Below, in pieces: positions 16,800-26,345 of a stretch of DNA of 41,578 nucleotides. The DNA comes from Actinomycetes bacterium. GTDB taxonomy: Bacteria; Actinomycetota; Acidimicrobiia; Acidimicrobiales; RAAP-2. The notes below the pieces were generated by a model. The model saw only the letters and a program-made list of their open reading frames with translations, was not told where the DNA came from and did no database searches. The translations under genes and the position numbers were made by a program. How positions within the stretch are numbered: the stretch's first letter is position 1; the number at the start of each line of letters is the position of its first letter. The DNA lies in contig JAJZJC010000023.1 of assembly GCA_021810205.1 (NCBI GenBank), forward strand, positions 1 to 41,578, in the 5' to 3' direction.

Positions 16800-18383
16800 A
16801 TGGACCCAGTGATCTCCTCCGCACCCGACTCCGCCCCGTCTCCCCGGGGCCCCTCCATCGCGCGGCCCCGGTTGGTGGTCCCCCCGTCGCCCAGCGCGCC
16901 TCGCGAGCGGACTCCGCCGCTCGCCCTCGTGATCTTCGGTGCCTCCGGCGACCTCACCTCCCGCAAGATCCTCCCGGCGCTCGCCAATCTGGCGGACCGC
17001 GGTCGTCTAGCGGAGGAGTTCACGGTCATCGGCGTGGCGCGGACCGATTGGAGCGACGAGGAGTTCCGGCGCGCCGCGTTGAAGGACGTGCCATACGCCG
17101 GCGAAGGGTGGCGCGCGCTCGTCGAGCGCTTCCGCTACGTGGCGGGCGAGTACGCGTCGTCCGAGACCTTCGACCGCCTGAAGGAGGTCCTCGCGGAGGC
17201 CGACCAACGCTACGGCACCTCCGGCAACCGTGTGTTCTACCTGGCGACGATCCCCTCGGTCTTCGCCATGATCGCCGAGGCACTGGCCAAAGAGGGGTGC
17301 AACGTCCCGGGTGAAGGCGGGGAGTTCGCCCGATTGGTGGTCGAGAAGCCCTACGGGAGGGACCTGGCGAGCGCGCTCGAGCTGGACGCGGCCGTCCACC
17401 ACGCGTTCGACGAGGACCAGATCTTCCGGATCGACCACTACATGGGCAAGGAGACCGTCCAGAACGTGCTCGCGCTGCGCTTCGCGAACGCCATCTTCGA
17501 ACCCATCTGGAACCGGCGCTACGTGGAGCAGGTGCAGATCACGGTCGCGGAGAGCATCGGCGTCGAGCACCGCGGCGGCTTCTACGAGACCGCCGGCGCC
17601 TTGCGTGACATCGTGCAGAATCATGTCATGCAGGTGCTCGCGCTGACCTTGATGGAGCCGCCGACGGGCATGGACGCGACCCATGTCCGCGACGAGAAGG
17701 TGAAGCTGCTGAAAGCGGTCGACATCCCCACGCCCGACGAGGCGGTGGACAAGTCCGTGCGCGCGCAGTACGTCGCCGGAGTCGTCGACCAAGTCGCCGT
17801 TCCTGGCTACCGGGAGGAGGAAGGGGTCGCGCCGGACTCGACGACCGAGACCTACGTTGCGCTGCGGCTGCGGGTGGAGAACTGGCGCTGGGCAGGGGTA
17901 CCTGTCTACGTGCGCACCGGCAAGCGGCTCGCGGCACGCGTCACCGAGGTCGCCCTGCAGTTCCACAGCGTGCCGTTCTTGGCGTTCGAGGGCGAGCTCG
18001 CGCGCCAGCTCCGGCCGAACACCTTGGTGCTGCGGATCCAGCCGAACGAGGGGATCAGCCTGCACTTCGGGGCGAAGGTGCCCGGCGAGGAGTTCCGCGT
18101 GCAGTCGGTCGCCATGGACTTTCTCTACGACACCGCTTTTCGCGACAATCGCGAGAGCGACGGCTATCCACGGCTCTTGCACGACGCCATGTGCGGCGAC
18201 GCGACGTTGTTCATCCGCACGGACGAAGTGGAGCAGGCCTGGCGCATCGTCGACCCGTACCTCGAAGCGTGGTCGGAGCCCGGTGGCGGGCTGCACTTCT
18301 ACCCGGCCGGAACCTGGGGACCGCACATTGCCGATCTGCTGCTCGAGCGTTCGGGCGACTCGTGGCGGGTGCCCGAGCTATGA
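16800..18383 (+). CDS. zwf: Glucose-6-phosphate 1-dehydrogenase
   Basis: This enzyme oxidises glucose-6-phosphate to 6-phosphogluconolactone with reduction of NADP, the entry to the oxidative pentose-phosphate pathway. The Rossmann signature VIFGASGDLTSRKILPAL is at about residue 44 and the substrate and catalytic site RIDHYMGKETVQN at about 210, with FANAIFEPIWNRRYVEQVQIT and VRTGKRLA downstream. The start is uncertain: ATG 16800 gives 527 residues, a GTG at 16809 has AAGGA 8 nt before it, and a TTG at 16773 is less likely. The N-terminal 40 residues are Pro and Ser rich and not part of the fold. The stop overlaps the fbiC start by ATGA. Confidence 0.96.
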   Translation: MDPVISSAPDSAPSPRGPSIARPRLVVPPSPSAPRERTPPLALVIFGASGDLTSRKILPALANLADRGRLAEEFTVIGVARTDWSDEEFRRAALKDVPYAGEGWRALVERFRYVAGEYASSETFDRLKEVLAEADQRYGTSGNRVFYLATIPSVFAMIAEALAKEGCNVPGEGGEFARLVVEKPYGRDLASALELDAAVHHAFDEDQIFRIDHYMGKETVQNVLALRFANAIFEPIWNRRYVEQVQITVAESIGVEHRGGFYETAGALRDIVQNHVMQVLALTLMEPPTGMDATHVRDEKVKLLKAVDIPTPDEAVDKSVRAQYVAGVVDQVAVPGYREEEGVAPDSTTETYVALRLRVENWRWAGVPVYVRTGKRLAARVTEVALQFHSVPFLAFEGELARQLRPNTLVLRIQPNEGISLHFGAKVPGEEFRVQSVAMDFLYDTAFRDNRESDGYPRLLHDAMCGDATLFIRTDEVEQAWRIVDPYLEAWSEPGGGLHFYPAGTWGPHIADLLLERSGDSWRVPEL

Positions 18384-20686
18384 CGAGCTCCGAACGTGAA
18401 TGGTCCGCCGCCGCGCTCCTCGCAGCCACCGACGAGGTGGTCGTGGCGGCTGCCGGCGCGGTGCGCGACCGGGTGCACGGCACGCGCGTGACGTTCTCGC
18501 CCAAAGTCTTCCTTCCCCTCACCATGCTCTGCCGTGACCGCTGCGGCTACTGCACCTTCGCCAAGGCGCCTGCCCGGCTGGCTGCGCCCTACCTGAGCAT
18601 CGACGAGGTGCTCGAGATCGCCCGTGCCGGGCGAGCAGCCGGGTGCCACGAGGCGCTCTTCACCCTCGGCGAGCAGCCGGAGGCGCGCTATCGCGTCGCC
18701 CGCCAGTGGCTCGACGCGCACGGCTTCGCCTCGACGGTCGAGTACCTCGCGGCCGCGTGCCACGCGGTCATCGAAGAGACGGGGCTCCTGCCGCACGCCA
18801 ATGCCGGTGCGCTCTTGGAAGAAGAGCTCGCGTCGTTGCGCCCGGTGACCGCGAGCCAAGGCATGATGCTCGAATCGCTCGACCCCGAGCTGCCCGCCCA
18901 CCGGCGCGCGCCCGACAAGGTGCCCGCTCGCAGGCTTGCGACCCTGGAGGCTGCCGGACGGCTGGGCATCCCGTTCACGACCGGGATCCTGGTCGGCTTC
19001 GGCGAGAGCAGGGCCGCTCGCATCGAGGCGCTCGAGGCGATCGCTGCCTCGCACCGCCGGCACGGCCATGTCCAAGAGGTCATCGTCCAGAACTTCCTCC
19101 CCAAACCGGGCACCGCCATGGCGGGGCACCCGCCCTGCCCCCCGGCTGAGCTCGTCTGGAGCATCGCCGCCGCCCGGCTCGTGCTGCCCGACGACGTGCA
19201 TGTCCAGGCACCACCGAACCTCTCCGACGATCTGGCGCCGCTGCTCGCGGCCGGGATCGACGACTGGGGGGGTGTCTCTCCCGTCACCGCCGATCACGTG
19301 AACCCCGAGCGTGCGTGGCCGGCGCTCGAGCAGTTGACGGCCGCCACCGAGATCGCGGGGCACACGCTGGCCGCGCGCCTGACCGTCTACTCCCACGTGG
19401 TGCTCGATCCGGAGCGGTGGCTCGATCCGGCGATGCGCTTCCCGGTGCTCGATGCCGCCGATGCCGAAGGGCTCGCCCGCATGGACTCCTGGTGCGCCGG
19501 GGGCAGCGCGCCGCCGCCGTCGCTCGTCGGTGCAGACGACGCGGCGCACGTGGGAGGCAGGCAACCCTCGCGTGCCGCCGGGCCCGTCTTTGAGATCCTC
19601 GCGGGCGTGCAGCGGGGCGAGGAGGTCGGAGAAGACGAGATCGTCACCCTGTTCGCCGCTCGGGGCCCCGAGGTGCGTGCCGTCTGCGAGGTGGCCGACG
19701 AGCTCCGCCGATCGATCGTCGGTGATGAGATCACCTACATCTCGAACCGCAACATCAACTACACCAACGTGTGCACCTACCGATGCCGCTTCTGCGCCTT
19801 CTCCAAAGGGCCGCGCTCGCTGAACCTTCGGGGTGATCCCTACGTGCTCGAGTTCGAGGAGATCACCCGCCGAGTGGCCGAGGCCGACGCGGAGGGTGCC
19901 ACGGAGGTATGCCTGCAGGGCGGGATCCACCCGCGCTTCGACGGCGATTACTACCTCGACGTGCTGCGCGCGGTGAGGCTCGGGTCCGAGCGGATCCATA
20001 TCCACGGCTTCAGTGCGCTCGAGGTCACCGAGGGCGCCCGCCGTCTCGGGGAACCGCTCGAGCACTACCTCGCTCGGCTCCGGGACGCGGGGCTCGCGTC
20101 GCTGCCAGGCACCGCCGCGGAAGTCCTGGACGACGACGTCCGCGCCGTCCTGTGCCCCGACAAGGTCTCCACGGAGGAGTGGCTCGAGGTGCACCGGGTG
20201 GCCCACCGCGTCGGCCTCCGCTCGAACGTCACGATCATGTTCGGCGCGGTGGAGCAGCCACGGAGCTGGGCTCGCCACCTCGCGGCGACCCGGGCACTGC
20301 AGCGAGAGACGGGGGGTTTCGTGGAGTTCGTGCCGCTGCCCTTCGTGCACATGGCTTCGCCGATCTACCTCCAGCATCGCGCGCGCCGTGGCCCGACCTT
20401 CCGTGAGGCACTGCTCATGCACGCCGTCGGCCGGATCGCGTACCGCGGCTTGATCGACAACATCCAGGTGTCATGGGTGAAGATGGGCGTCGACGGGACG
20501 CGCCAGGTGCTGGCGTCTGGGGCCAACGACGTCGGCGGGACCTTGATGGACGAGAACATCTCTCGTGCGGCAGGCGGGAGCCACGGGCAGCGGATCGACG
20601 TCGAAGGGCTCGAGGAGCTCGTCGCACCGCTCGGTCGCCCCTTGGCGCAGCGGACGACGCTGTACACGCGCGCCGTTCCGGCATGA
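18380..20686 (+). CDS. fbiC: FO synthase, fused CofG-CofH radical SAM enzyme
   Basis: FbiC makes the deazaflavin chromophore FO of coenzyme F420 from 5-amino-6-ribitylamino-uracil and tyrosine. The 768-residue protein holds two radical SAM modules: the CofG-like half with CRDRCGYC (Cys51, 55, 58) and the CofH-like half with CTYRCRFC (Cys465, 469, 472), joined by a Gly-, Ala- and Pro-rich linker around 380-400. Other marks are QNFLPKPGT in the first half, and CLQGGIHP, HIHGFSALEV and FVEFVPLPFVH in the second. The ATG overlaps the zwf stop by ATGA and the stop overlaps the next gene the same way, so it is translated in step with both. The fusion is typical of Actinobacteria. Confidence 0.97.
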   Translation: MTSSEREWSAAALLAATDEVVVAAAGAVRDRVHGTRVTFSPKVFLPLTMLCRDRCGYCTFAKAPARLAAPYLSIDEVLEIARAGRAAGCHEALFTLGEQPEARYRVARQWLDAHGFASTVEYLAAACHAVIEETGLLPHANAGALLEEELASLRPVTASQGMMLESLDPELPAHRRAPDKVPARRLATLEAAGRLGIPFTTGILVGFGESRAARIEALEAIAASHRRHGHVQEVIVQNFLPKPGTAMAGHPPCPPAELVWSIAAARLVLPDDVHVQAPPNLSDDLAPLLAAGIDDWGGVSPVTADHVNPERAWPALEQLTAATEIAGHTLAARLTVYSHVVLDPERWLDPAMRFPVLDAADAEGLARMDSWCAGGSAPPPSLVGADDAAHVGGRQPSRAAGPVFEILAGVQRGEEVGEDEIVTLFAARGPEVRAVCEVADELRRSIVGDEITYISNRNINYTNVCTYRCRFCAFSKGPRSLNLRGDPYVLEFEEITRRVAEADAEGATEVCLQGGIHPRFDGDYYLDVLRAVRLGSERIHIHGFSALEVTEGARRLGEPLEHYLARLRDAGLASLPGTAAEVLDDDVRAVLCPDKVSTEEWLEVHRVAHRVGLRSNVTIMFGAVEQPRSWARHLAATRALQRETGGFVEFVPLPFVHMASPIYLQHRARRGPTFREALLMHAVGRIAYRGLIDNIQVSWVKMGVDGTRQVLASGANDVGGTLMDENISRAAGGSHGQRIDVEGLEELVAPLGRPLAQRTTLYTRAVPA

Positions 20687-21795
20687 CCGGGGGCGCGGGT
20701 GGTGGCGAGCCGGACGGGGAGCCACTCGATACCGCGATGAGCGAGCTCGCCGAGGTGATGCCCGGCGCGCCCCGTCCGCCGTCGGACGTGATCGACGCCG
20801 TGTACGACCTCGTCGCCGGTGATCGGGGAGGCTCCGCCACCCGGCGAGAGCTGTTGCGCTCCATGCTCGCCACGGTGTGGGTGCTCGCCGAACAGGAGAC
20901 CGAGATCGGGGACTTGAAGATCGCCGACGCGGCGCTGGCGGAGATGGCCGAGGCGTTCCGTGTCTTCCGTCCCTACCGTGACATCCGCAAGCTCACCATG
21001 TTCGGCTCCGCCCGCACCCTGCCAGCGGATCCCGTCTACGTGCTCGCCAGGGACCTCGCGTCGCACCTCGCCGGCGCCGGCTGGATGGTGGTGACCGGCG
21101 CCGGTCCCGGCATCATGGCGGCAGGGTCGGAGGGTGCCGGCCGCGATCACGCGTTCGGCGTGAACATTCGTCTGCCGAACGAGGAGAGTGCCAACCCCTT
21201 CATCGCCCAGGACCCCAAGCTCGTCGAGATGCGGTACTTCTTCACCCGCAAGCTGATGCTCATCAAGGAGTCCCACGCCTACGCGCTGCTCCCCGGGGGT
21301 TTCGGCACTCAGGACGAGTGCTACGAGCTCCTCACGTTGCTGCAGACCGGCAAGGCCGAACCTGCACCCGTCGTGCTCGTCGAGACGCCGGGCGGAACGT
21401 ACTGGCACGGATGGCGGCGCTTCCTCGACGAGGAGGCCGTGCGGCCGGGCTACGTCTCGCCCGATGACACGGTCCTCTTCAAGGTCGCGAACACGGTGGA
21501 CGAAGCGGCGAGCGAGGTTCTCGGCTTCTACCGCAACTACCATTCGTGCCGTTGGGTGGGAGACCTGCTCGTGCTCCGACTGCACGTCGCGCCATCTGCC
21601 GGCGAGCTGAGAACATTGAACCGCCGCTTTGCCGACATCATCCTCTCTGGGTCGATCCGCCCCGCATCCCCGTTTCCACCGGAGCGATCGGGCAGCGACC
21701 ACCTGGAGCTCGCGCGAGTGGCCTTCCGCTTCGACAAGCTCCACTACGGCCGCCTGCACGTCCTCATCGAGGCGCTGAACGAGTGCACTGGCTGA
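20683..21795 (+). CDS. LOG-family (TIGR00730-type) nucleotide-processing protein
   Basis: The 370-residue protein has a Rossmann-like core with the start KLTMFGSART, the loop MVVTGAGPGIMAAGSEGAG, and PGGFGTQDE (about 204-212), which matches the PGGxGTxxE signature of the LOG/lysine-decarboxylase-like family. Characterised members are phosphoribohydrolases acting on nucleoside monophosphates, including cytokinin precursors. An N-terminal helical region of about 100 residues and a C-terminal extension beginning HSCRWVGDLLVLRLHV are larger than in minimal LOG proteins. Its substrate cannot be read from sequence. The ATG overlaps the fbiC stop by ATGA, so it belongs to the tkt-tal-zwf-fbiC group. 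Confidence 0.85.
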   Translation: MTGGAGGGEPDGEPLDTAMSELAEVMPGAPRPPSDVIDAVYDLVAGDRGGSATRRELLRSMLATVWVLAEQETEIGDLKIADAALAEMAEAFRVFRPYRDIRKLTMFGSARTLPADPVYVLARDLASHLAGAGWMVVTGAGPGIMAAGSEGAGRDHAFGVNIRLPNEESANPFIAQDPKLVEMRYFFTRKLMLIKESHAYALLPGGFGTQDECYELLTLLQTGKAEPAPVVLVETPGGTYWHGWRRFLDEEAVRPGYVSPDDTVLFKVANTVDEAASEVLGFYRNYHSCRWVGDLLVLRLHVAPSAGELRTLNRRFADIILSGSIRPASPFPPERSGSDHLELARVAFRFDKLHYGRLHVLIEALNECTG

Positions 21796-21805
21796 GCTCG
21801 CCGCT

Positions 21806-21827
21806 CGCCACCGCTCGACCGGTGGCG
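21806..21827. terminator. Hairpin between convergent genes
   Basis: CGCCACCG / CGGTGGCG, an 8-bp perfect stem with a 6-nt loop, 10 bp after the LOG-family stop and 24 bp from the end of the ligase gene. It lacks a T-run, so it may be an intrinsic-like terminator for either strand typical of GC-rich actinobacteria. Confidence 0.5.
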
Positions 21828-21851
21828 GACGCTTTCGCGCGTGGTTCTGGA

Positions 21852-23477
21852 TCAGTCCTTGGGGAGCTCGACCTCGACCACTGCGAGACGCCCGGAGGCG
21901 TGATCGGCACGGAGCACCTTCTTGTCGAATTTCCCGACGCTCGTCTTCGGGATCTCTGTCACGAACGCCCAGCGCTCGGGCAGCCACCAGCGCGCGACGC
22001 GGCCGTGGAGGAAGTCGACGAGCTCGGCGGCGCTCGGCGTGCGACCCGGGGCCGGCACCACCACGACGAGCGGTCGCTCCTGCCACTTGGGATCGGGCAC
22101 TGCCACGACGGCGGCCTCGTAGACGTCGGGATGCGCCATCACCTCGTTCTCCAGCTCCACTGAGGAGATCCACTCGCCTCCGGACTTGATGACGTCCTTC
22201 GTGCGGTCGGTGACCTGCATGAAGCCCCGGGGGTCCAGCGTGCCGACGTCACCGGTCCGTAGCCAGCCGTGGTGGAACCTCGCGGGGTCGGGGTCCTTGT
22301 AGTACGACGCGGTCACCCAGGGACCACGGATCTCGAACTCGCCCACCGATACGCCGTCGTTCGCCAGGATCTCGTCGTGGGGGCCGGCGACGCGTACCTC
22401 GATGCCGGGCACCACCCGCCCCGCCTTCGTGCGGTAGTCGAGCTCTTCTTCCTTCGAGGCGCGGGCGGGGGGCACCGCGATGGCGGCGAGCGGGCTCGTC
22501 TCGGTCATCCCCCATCCCTGGGTGAGCGGGATGCCGACGCGTGCCTGGAAAGCCTCGATGAGGCTGCGCGGGACGGCGGACCCGCCGGCGGTCACGTGGC
22601 GCAGCGAAGAGAGGTCTGCGTCCGACGAGGCGGCCGCGCGCAACAGATCGTTCCAGATGGTCGGCACCCCCGCAGACAGGGTCGGTCGCTGCTCGGAGAT
22701 GATGCGCAGCAGGTGCTCGCCCTGCAAGAACATCTGCGGCATGACGAGATCCGCGCCGACCATGTACCCTGCGTAGGGCGTGCCCCAGGCGTTCGCATGG
22801 AACATCGGGACGACGGCAAGGAGCTTGTCGTGCTCGGTCATGCCGATGGACGACGCAGAGGTCACCGCCATCGAGTGCAGGAAGGTCGACCGGTGGCTGT
22901 AGACGACGCCCTTGGGCTGGCCGGTGGTGCCGCTCGTGTAGCACATCGCAGCGGCGTCTCGCTCGTCGAGGTCGGGCCAGTCGTAACCGGGCTCCTCGGC
23001 GGCGAGCAGCTGCTCGTAGTCGAGCGTCGTTCCGAGCGGTGACGTGTCACCAGTGCCGCTCACGATGATCGTCTTCACCGAGGGGATGTCTGCCGCGACG
23101 CGTGCGAGGACCGGCACCAGCGAGGCGTCGACGATGATCACCTTGTCCTCGGCGTGCGAGATCACGTACGCCAGCTGCTCGGGGAAGAGCCGGATGTTCA
23201 GCGTGTGCAGGATGGCGCCCATCGAGGGCACTGCCAGGTACGCCTCCAGATGGGTCTGGTTGTTCCAGCAGAAGCTGCCGACCCGGTCGTCGCGCGAGAT
23301 CCCGAGGTGCTCGAGCGCCGAGGCGAGGCGCTCAGCGCGCTCGCCGACCTGGGCGAAGGTGGCGGTGCGATAGCCGCCGGGCTCCACCGTCACGACCTCG
23401 CTCTCGCCGTAGACGTGCTGACCGTGGCGGAGGATGCCACTGATGAGCAGGGGTCCTTCTTGCATGGTGCTTCGCAT
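21852..23477 (-). CDS. Fatty-acyl-CoA ligase (AMP-forming, FadD-like)
   Basis: A 541-residue ANL-superfamily enzyme that activates a carboxylic acid as acyl-AMP, then forms the CoA thioester. Motifs in order: AMP loop [16 protein letters not shown], the [15 protein letters not shown] region, [35 protein letters not shown] and the C-terminal [10 protein letters not shown] with the catalytic lysine. Its pattern ([21 protein letters not shown]) resembles medium/long-chain acyl-CoA ligases rather than acetyl-CoA synthetase. The ATG at 23477 has GGGGAGG just upstream; an upstream in-frame start to 23585 adds no homology. Substrate chain length is not known. It stands alone, convergent with the LOG gene. 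Confidence 0.9.
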   Translation of the reverse strand: MRSTMQEGPLLISGILRHGQHVYGESEVVTVEPGGYRTATFAQVGERAERLASALEHLGISRDDRVGSFCWNNQTHLEAYLAVPSMGAILHTLNIRLFPEQLAYVISHAEDKVIIVDASLVPVLARVAADIPSVKTIIVSGTGDTSPLGTTLDYEQLLAAEEPGYDWPDLDERDAAAMCYTSGTTGQPKGVVYSHRSTFLHSMAVTSASSIGMTEHDKLLAVVPMFHANAWGTPYAGYMVGADLVMPQMFLQGEHLLRIISEQRPTLSAGVPTIWNDLLRAAASSDADLSSLRHVTAGGSAVPRSLIEAFQARVGIPLTQGWGMTETSPLAAIAVPPARASKEEELDYRTKAGRVVPGIEVRVAGPHDEILANDGVSVGEFEIRGPWVTASYYKDPDPARFHHGWLRTGDVGTLDPRGFMQVTDRTKDVIKSGGEWISSVELENEVMAHPDVYEAAVVAVPDPKWQERPLVVVVPAPGRTPSAAELVDFLHGRVARWWLPERWAFVTEIPKTSVGKFDKKVLRADHASGRLAVVEVELPKD

Positions 23478-23815
23478 CGCGCCTCCCCGTCGTGGTGCCG
23501 GGAACAGCGTACCGGCCGGACACGTCGGGGTTCTTTGCGCCAGGCGTGCCGCTCCGGGGCCTCCAAGGCGCTCGAAGACCTGCACAGAGATCGTGCGCCG
23601 GATCTTCGAGGTGACCAGCCTGTCGCACCTCCTCTACGACTGAACCAGTGAGCGTCCGGCGCGCGGTGCCGCCGGATCGCCAGACCGTTCGGTGACGTGC
23701 CTGAAGAGACGGGATCGCAGAGGTGGGCCCGCCTGACGGGTGCTCGTTGACAGGTCCCCCGGCGCTCGCTCGTGGCGCGGCGGGCGAGGGAGACCGCGGC
23801 TGAAAGGAGGCCTCC
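23478..23815. other. Intergenic region between divergent genes
   Basis: About 340 nt without a convincing gene. A TTGACA lies at 23747-23752 but no -10 follows at the right distance. A short frame ending at 23643 contains EIVRRIFEVTSLSHLLYD, which resembles the C-terminal helix of STAS anti-anti-sigma domains, possibly a remnant. Confidence 0.5.
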
Positions 23816-24760
23816 GTGTCCCTGCGCGTCCTGGGGGTGCTCGCCGGCGGCGTGCTCTGCTCGGTGCTGCTCCTCGCCGGCGTCGCCACGGTGGGGCTCA
23901 CGGCGGTCCTCGGTGGCGCTGCCTCAGGGATCGGCGCCGGCGGCGCGCCGTCGCCCGGGGCGCGCTCGAGCATCCCGCGGGCGTACCTGGCGGCGTTCGA
24001 GGCTGCGGCGGCCAGCTGCCCGGGACTGCCCTGGAACGTGCTCGCGGGCATCGGACGGGTGGAGACCGACTTCGGCGTCGATACACGGACCTCGTCCGCG
24101 GGGGCTGTCGGGCCGATGCAGTTCCTGCCGGCGACCTTCGCGGCGTACGACCGGCCGGTGCCGCCGGGCGGCGTTGCGCCCCCCTCCCCCTACGACCCGG
24201 TGGACGCGGCATGGGCCGCCGCTCGCCTGCTCTGCGCCAACGGCGCGAGAGACGGCGTCGACATTCCCGGCGCCGTCTACGACTACAACCACTCCGAGTC
24301 GTACGTGCGAGAAGTGCTGTCCTACGCGGCCTCCTATGTGAACACAGCGCAGGTGATAGGGGCGCCGAGCACCGTCGCGGCGATCGCCGTCAGCTTCGCG
24401 CTCGACCAGCTCGGCACCCCCTACCGCTGGGGCGCCGAGACACCGGGCGTCGGCTTCGACTGCTCCGGGCTGGCTCAGGCTGCCTACGCCGCAGCGGGCG
24501 TCGTCATTCCCCGTACGTCGGAGGCCCAGTGGACGACACTCCCCCATGTCCCGCTCGCGGACCTCCTGCCCGGGGATCTCGTCTTCTTCGAGCCGGGCGA
24601 GTTCGAGCCCGGGCTCCCGGGGCACGTCGGCATCTACCTCGGGCACCAAGAGATGGTCGATGCGCCCCACGCTGGCGCCGTCGTCCGCATCGAGGATCTG
24701 GCACGCTGGCCCGCACCGATGGGCGCCGCACGGCCCGCCGACCTCACGACTGCTGCGTGA
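23816..24760 (+). CDS. Secreted two-domain cell-wall hydrolase: lytic transglycosylase plus NlpC/P60 peptidase
   Basis: The 314-residue protein begins with a signal peptide or anchor (MSLRVLGVLAGGVLCSVLLLAG). The first domain (about 50-175) is a lytic transglycosylase: NVLAGIGRVETDFG with probable catalytic Glu83, then GAVGPMQFLPATF and the YNHSESYVREV repeat-type motif. The second (about 190-300) is NlpC/P60: RWGAETPGVGFDCSGLAQAAY with Cys216, GHVGIYLG with His270, and VDAPHAG as the third polar site. It should cut both glycan and stem peptide outside the cell. The GTG start has a perfect AAAGGAGG 5 nt upstream. It is monocistronic and converges with gltD. Confidence 0.93.
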   Translation: MSLRVLGVLAGGVLCSVLLLAGVATVGLTAVLGGAASGIGAGGAPSPGARSSIPRAYLAAFEAAAASCPGLPWNVLAGIGRVETDFGVDTRTSSAGAVGPMQFLPATFAAYDRPVPPGGVAPPSPYDPVDAAWAAARLLCANGARDGVDIPGAVYDYNHSESYVREVLSYAASYVNTAQVIGAPSTVAAIAVSFALDQLGTPYRWGAETPGVGFDCSGLAQAAYAAAGVVIPRTSEAQWTTLPHVPLADLLPGDLVFFEPGEFEPGLPGHVGIYLGHQEMVDAPHAGAVVRIEDLARWPAPMGAARPADLTTAA

Positions 24761-24768
24761 GCGCCCTG

Positions 24769-24787
24769 CCGCGGCCGCGGTGCACCG
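24769..24787. terminator. Overlapping GC palindromes between convergent genes
   Basis: CCGCGGCCGCGG (24769-24780) overlaps GCGGTGCACCGC (24776-24787) in the 34-bp gap between the NlpC/P60 and gltD stops. Either could fold into a short hairpin; there is no T-run. Confidence 0.25.
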
Positions 24788-24794
24788 CAGGAGG

Positions 24795-26345
24795 TCAGCG
24801 CATCGCGAGCTGACCGGGTACCACCGGCGCAGGGAGCGCGGTCGTGCCCATGAGCCGGCGGTCGACGGCGGCCGCCGCGGCGCGACCCTCTGCGATGGCC
24901 CACACGATGAGGCTCTGCCCGCGCGCGATGTCACCGCACGCGAAGACGCCCGGCTCGCTCGTCGCCCATGTGGCGTCGACGCTGAGCGAGCCGCGTGCAT
25001 CGAGCTCGAGCCCGAGCTCGGCGACCACCCCGTGTCGCTCGCTACCGACGAAGCCCATCGCCAACAGGACCATGTCGCAGGGCAGCTCGAACTCGCTGCC
25101 GGGGACCGGGGCGAAGACCGGCGCGCCACTGGTCGTGTCGATCGCGACCTCGTGGCCGCGCAGCGACTTGACCGCTCCCGTGCCGTCGTCGACGAGCTCC
25201 GTGGCGGTGACCGAGAAGAGGCGTCGCCCACCCTCTTCGTGGGCCGAAGAGGTGCGAAGGATGATCGGCCACACGGGCCACGGATGCTCCGCGCTTCGCT
25301 GGGACGGGGGCTCGGGAAGGATCTCCAACTGGTGCACCGTCGTCGCGCCCTGACGGTGCACCGTGCCGAGGCAGTCCGCTCCCGTGTCGCCGCCGCCGAT
25401 GATGACGACGTGGCGACCTTTGGCGTCGAACGGCGACTCGCCGAGTGACCCCTCTTGGACGAGGTTCGCCGGCTTCAGGAAGTCGAGGGCGAAGAGGACG
25501 CCACGCAGGTGGCGACCGGGCACCGGGAGGTCGCGTGGCAGGGTGGCGCCGCCCGCAAGGACCACCGCGTCGTGGTCCGCGAGGAGCGAGCGCGCCGAGA
25601 GGACCGTGACGTCGGGGGCGCAGGCGCTGCCGATGCCTCGCCGCTCGCCGGGCTCTGGATGCGAGCTGTCCGGTCCCTGCGTGTCCGGCGGGACGCCTAT
25701 CGACGTCGCGCAGACGAAGGCCACACCTTCGGCCCGCAGCTGTGCGAGACGCCGGTCGAGGACGTGCTTCTCCATCTTGAATTCGGGGATGCCGTAGCGC
25801 AGGAGCCCGCCCGGACGCTCCGCGCGCTCGAAGACGGTCACCGCATGGCCGGCGCGCACCAGCTGCTGCGCGCACGCGAGCCCTGCCGGGCCCGATCCGA
25901 CCACTGCGATGCGCTTGCCCGTCGGGAGCGCCGCGGGCTGTGGCGTGACCCAGCCTTCGCTCCATGCCCGCTCGGCGATCTCGTACTCGAGGCGCTCGAT
26001 GGTCACCGGGTCGTCGTTGATGCCGAGGACGCAGGCTGCCTCACACGGCGCCGGGCAGAGCCGGCCCGTCATCTCGGGGAAGTTGTTGGTGGCGTGGAGG
26101 CGCTCGATCGCATCCGACCAGTCGTCTTTGTAGACGAGGTCGTTCCACTCGGGTATGAGGTTCCCGAGCGGGCACGCGTCGTGGCAGAAGGGGATCCCGC
26201 AGTCCATGCAGCGCGCCCCCTGGTGTCTCGCGAGCTCCTCGGCAAACGGCTCGTAGACCTCCCGCCAGTCGCGCAAGCGCACCGGCACGGGCCGCCGACG
26301 CGGGAGCTCGCGCCGGAATTCCAAGAACCCCGTCGGCTTACCCAT
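24795..26345 (-). CDS. gltD: Glutamate synthase (NADPH) small subunit
   Basis: GltD takes electrons from NADPH through FAD and iron-sulfur clusters to GltB. The 516-residue protein starts [20 protein letters not shown], has an N-terminal cluster region with Cys46, 49, 54, 58 ([14 protein letters not shown]) and Cys97, 101, 105 (CPAPCEAAC), an FAD-binding [15 protein letters not shown] (about 148), a nucleotide site [12 protein letters not shown] and the C-terminal [23 protein letters not shown]. Residues 219-250 form a poorly conserved insert not usual in the family. The ATG overlaps the end of gltB by 8 bp, coupling the two subunits. Confidence 0.97.
   Translation of the reverse strand: MGKPTGFLEFRRELPRRRPVPVRLRDWREVYEPFAEELARHQGARCMDCGIPFCHDACPLGNLIPEWNDLVYKDDWSDAIERLHATNNFPEMTGRLCPAPCEAACVLGINDDPVTIERLEYEIAERAWSEGWVTPQPAALPTGKRIAVVGSGPAGLACAQQLVRAGHAVTVFERAERPGGLLRYGIPEFKMEKHVLDRRLAQLRAEGVAFVCATSIGVPPDTQGPDSSHPEPGERRGIGSACAPDVTVLSARSLLADHDAVVLAGGATLPRDLPVPGRHLRGVLFALDFLKPANLVQEGSLGESPFDAKGRHVVIIGGGDTGADCLGTVHRQGATTVHQLEILPEPPSQRSAEHPWPVWPIILRTSSAHEEGGRRLFSVTATELVDDGTGAVKSLRGHEVAIDTTSGAPVFAPVPGSEFELPCDMVLLAMGFVGSERHGVVAELGLELDARGSLSVDATWATSEPGVFACGDIARGQSLIVWAIAEGRAAAAAVDRRLMGTTALPAPVVPGQLAMR

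Noticed and set aside
20473-20682. Longer N-terminus for the LOG-family protein
   Set aside because: The extension lies in an alternate frame of fbiC and is replaced by the ATGA-overlapping start at 20683.
23747-23752. TTGACA as a -35 for the NlpC/P60 gene
   Set aside because: No -10 of any quality occurs 16-18 nt downstream.
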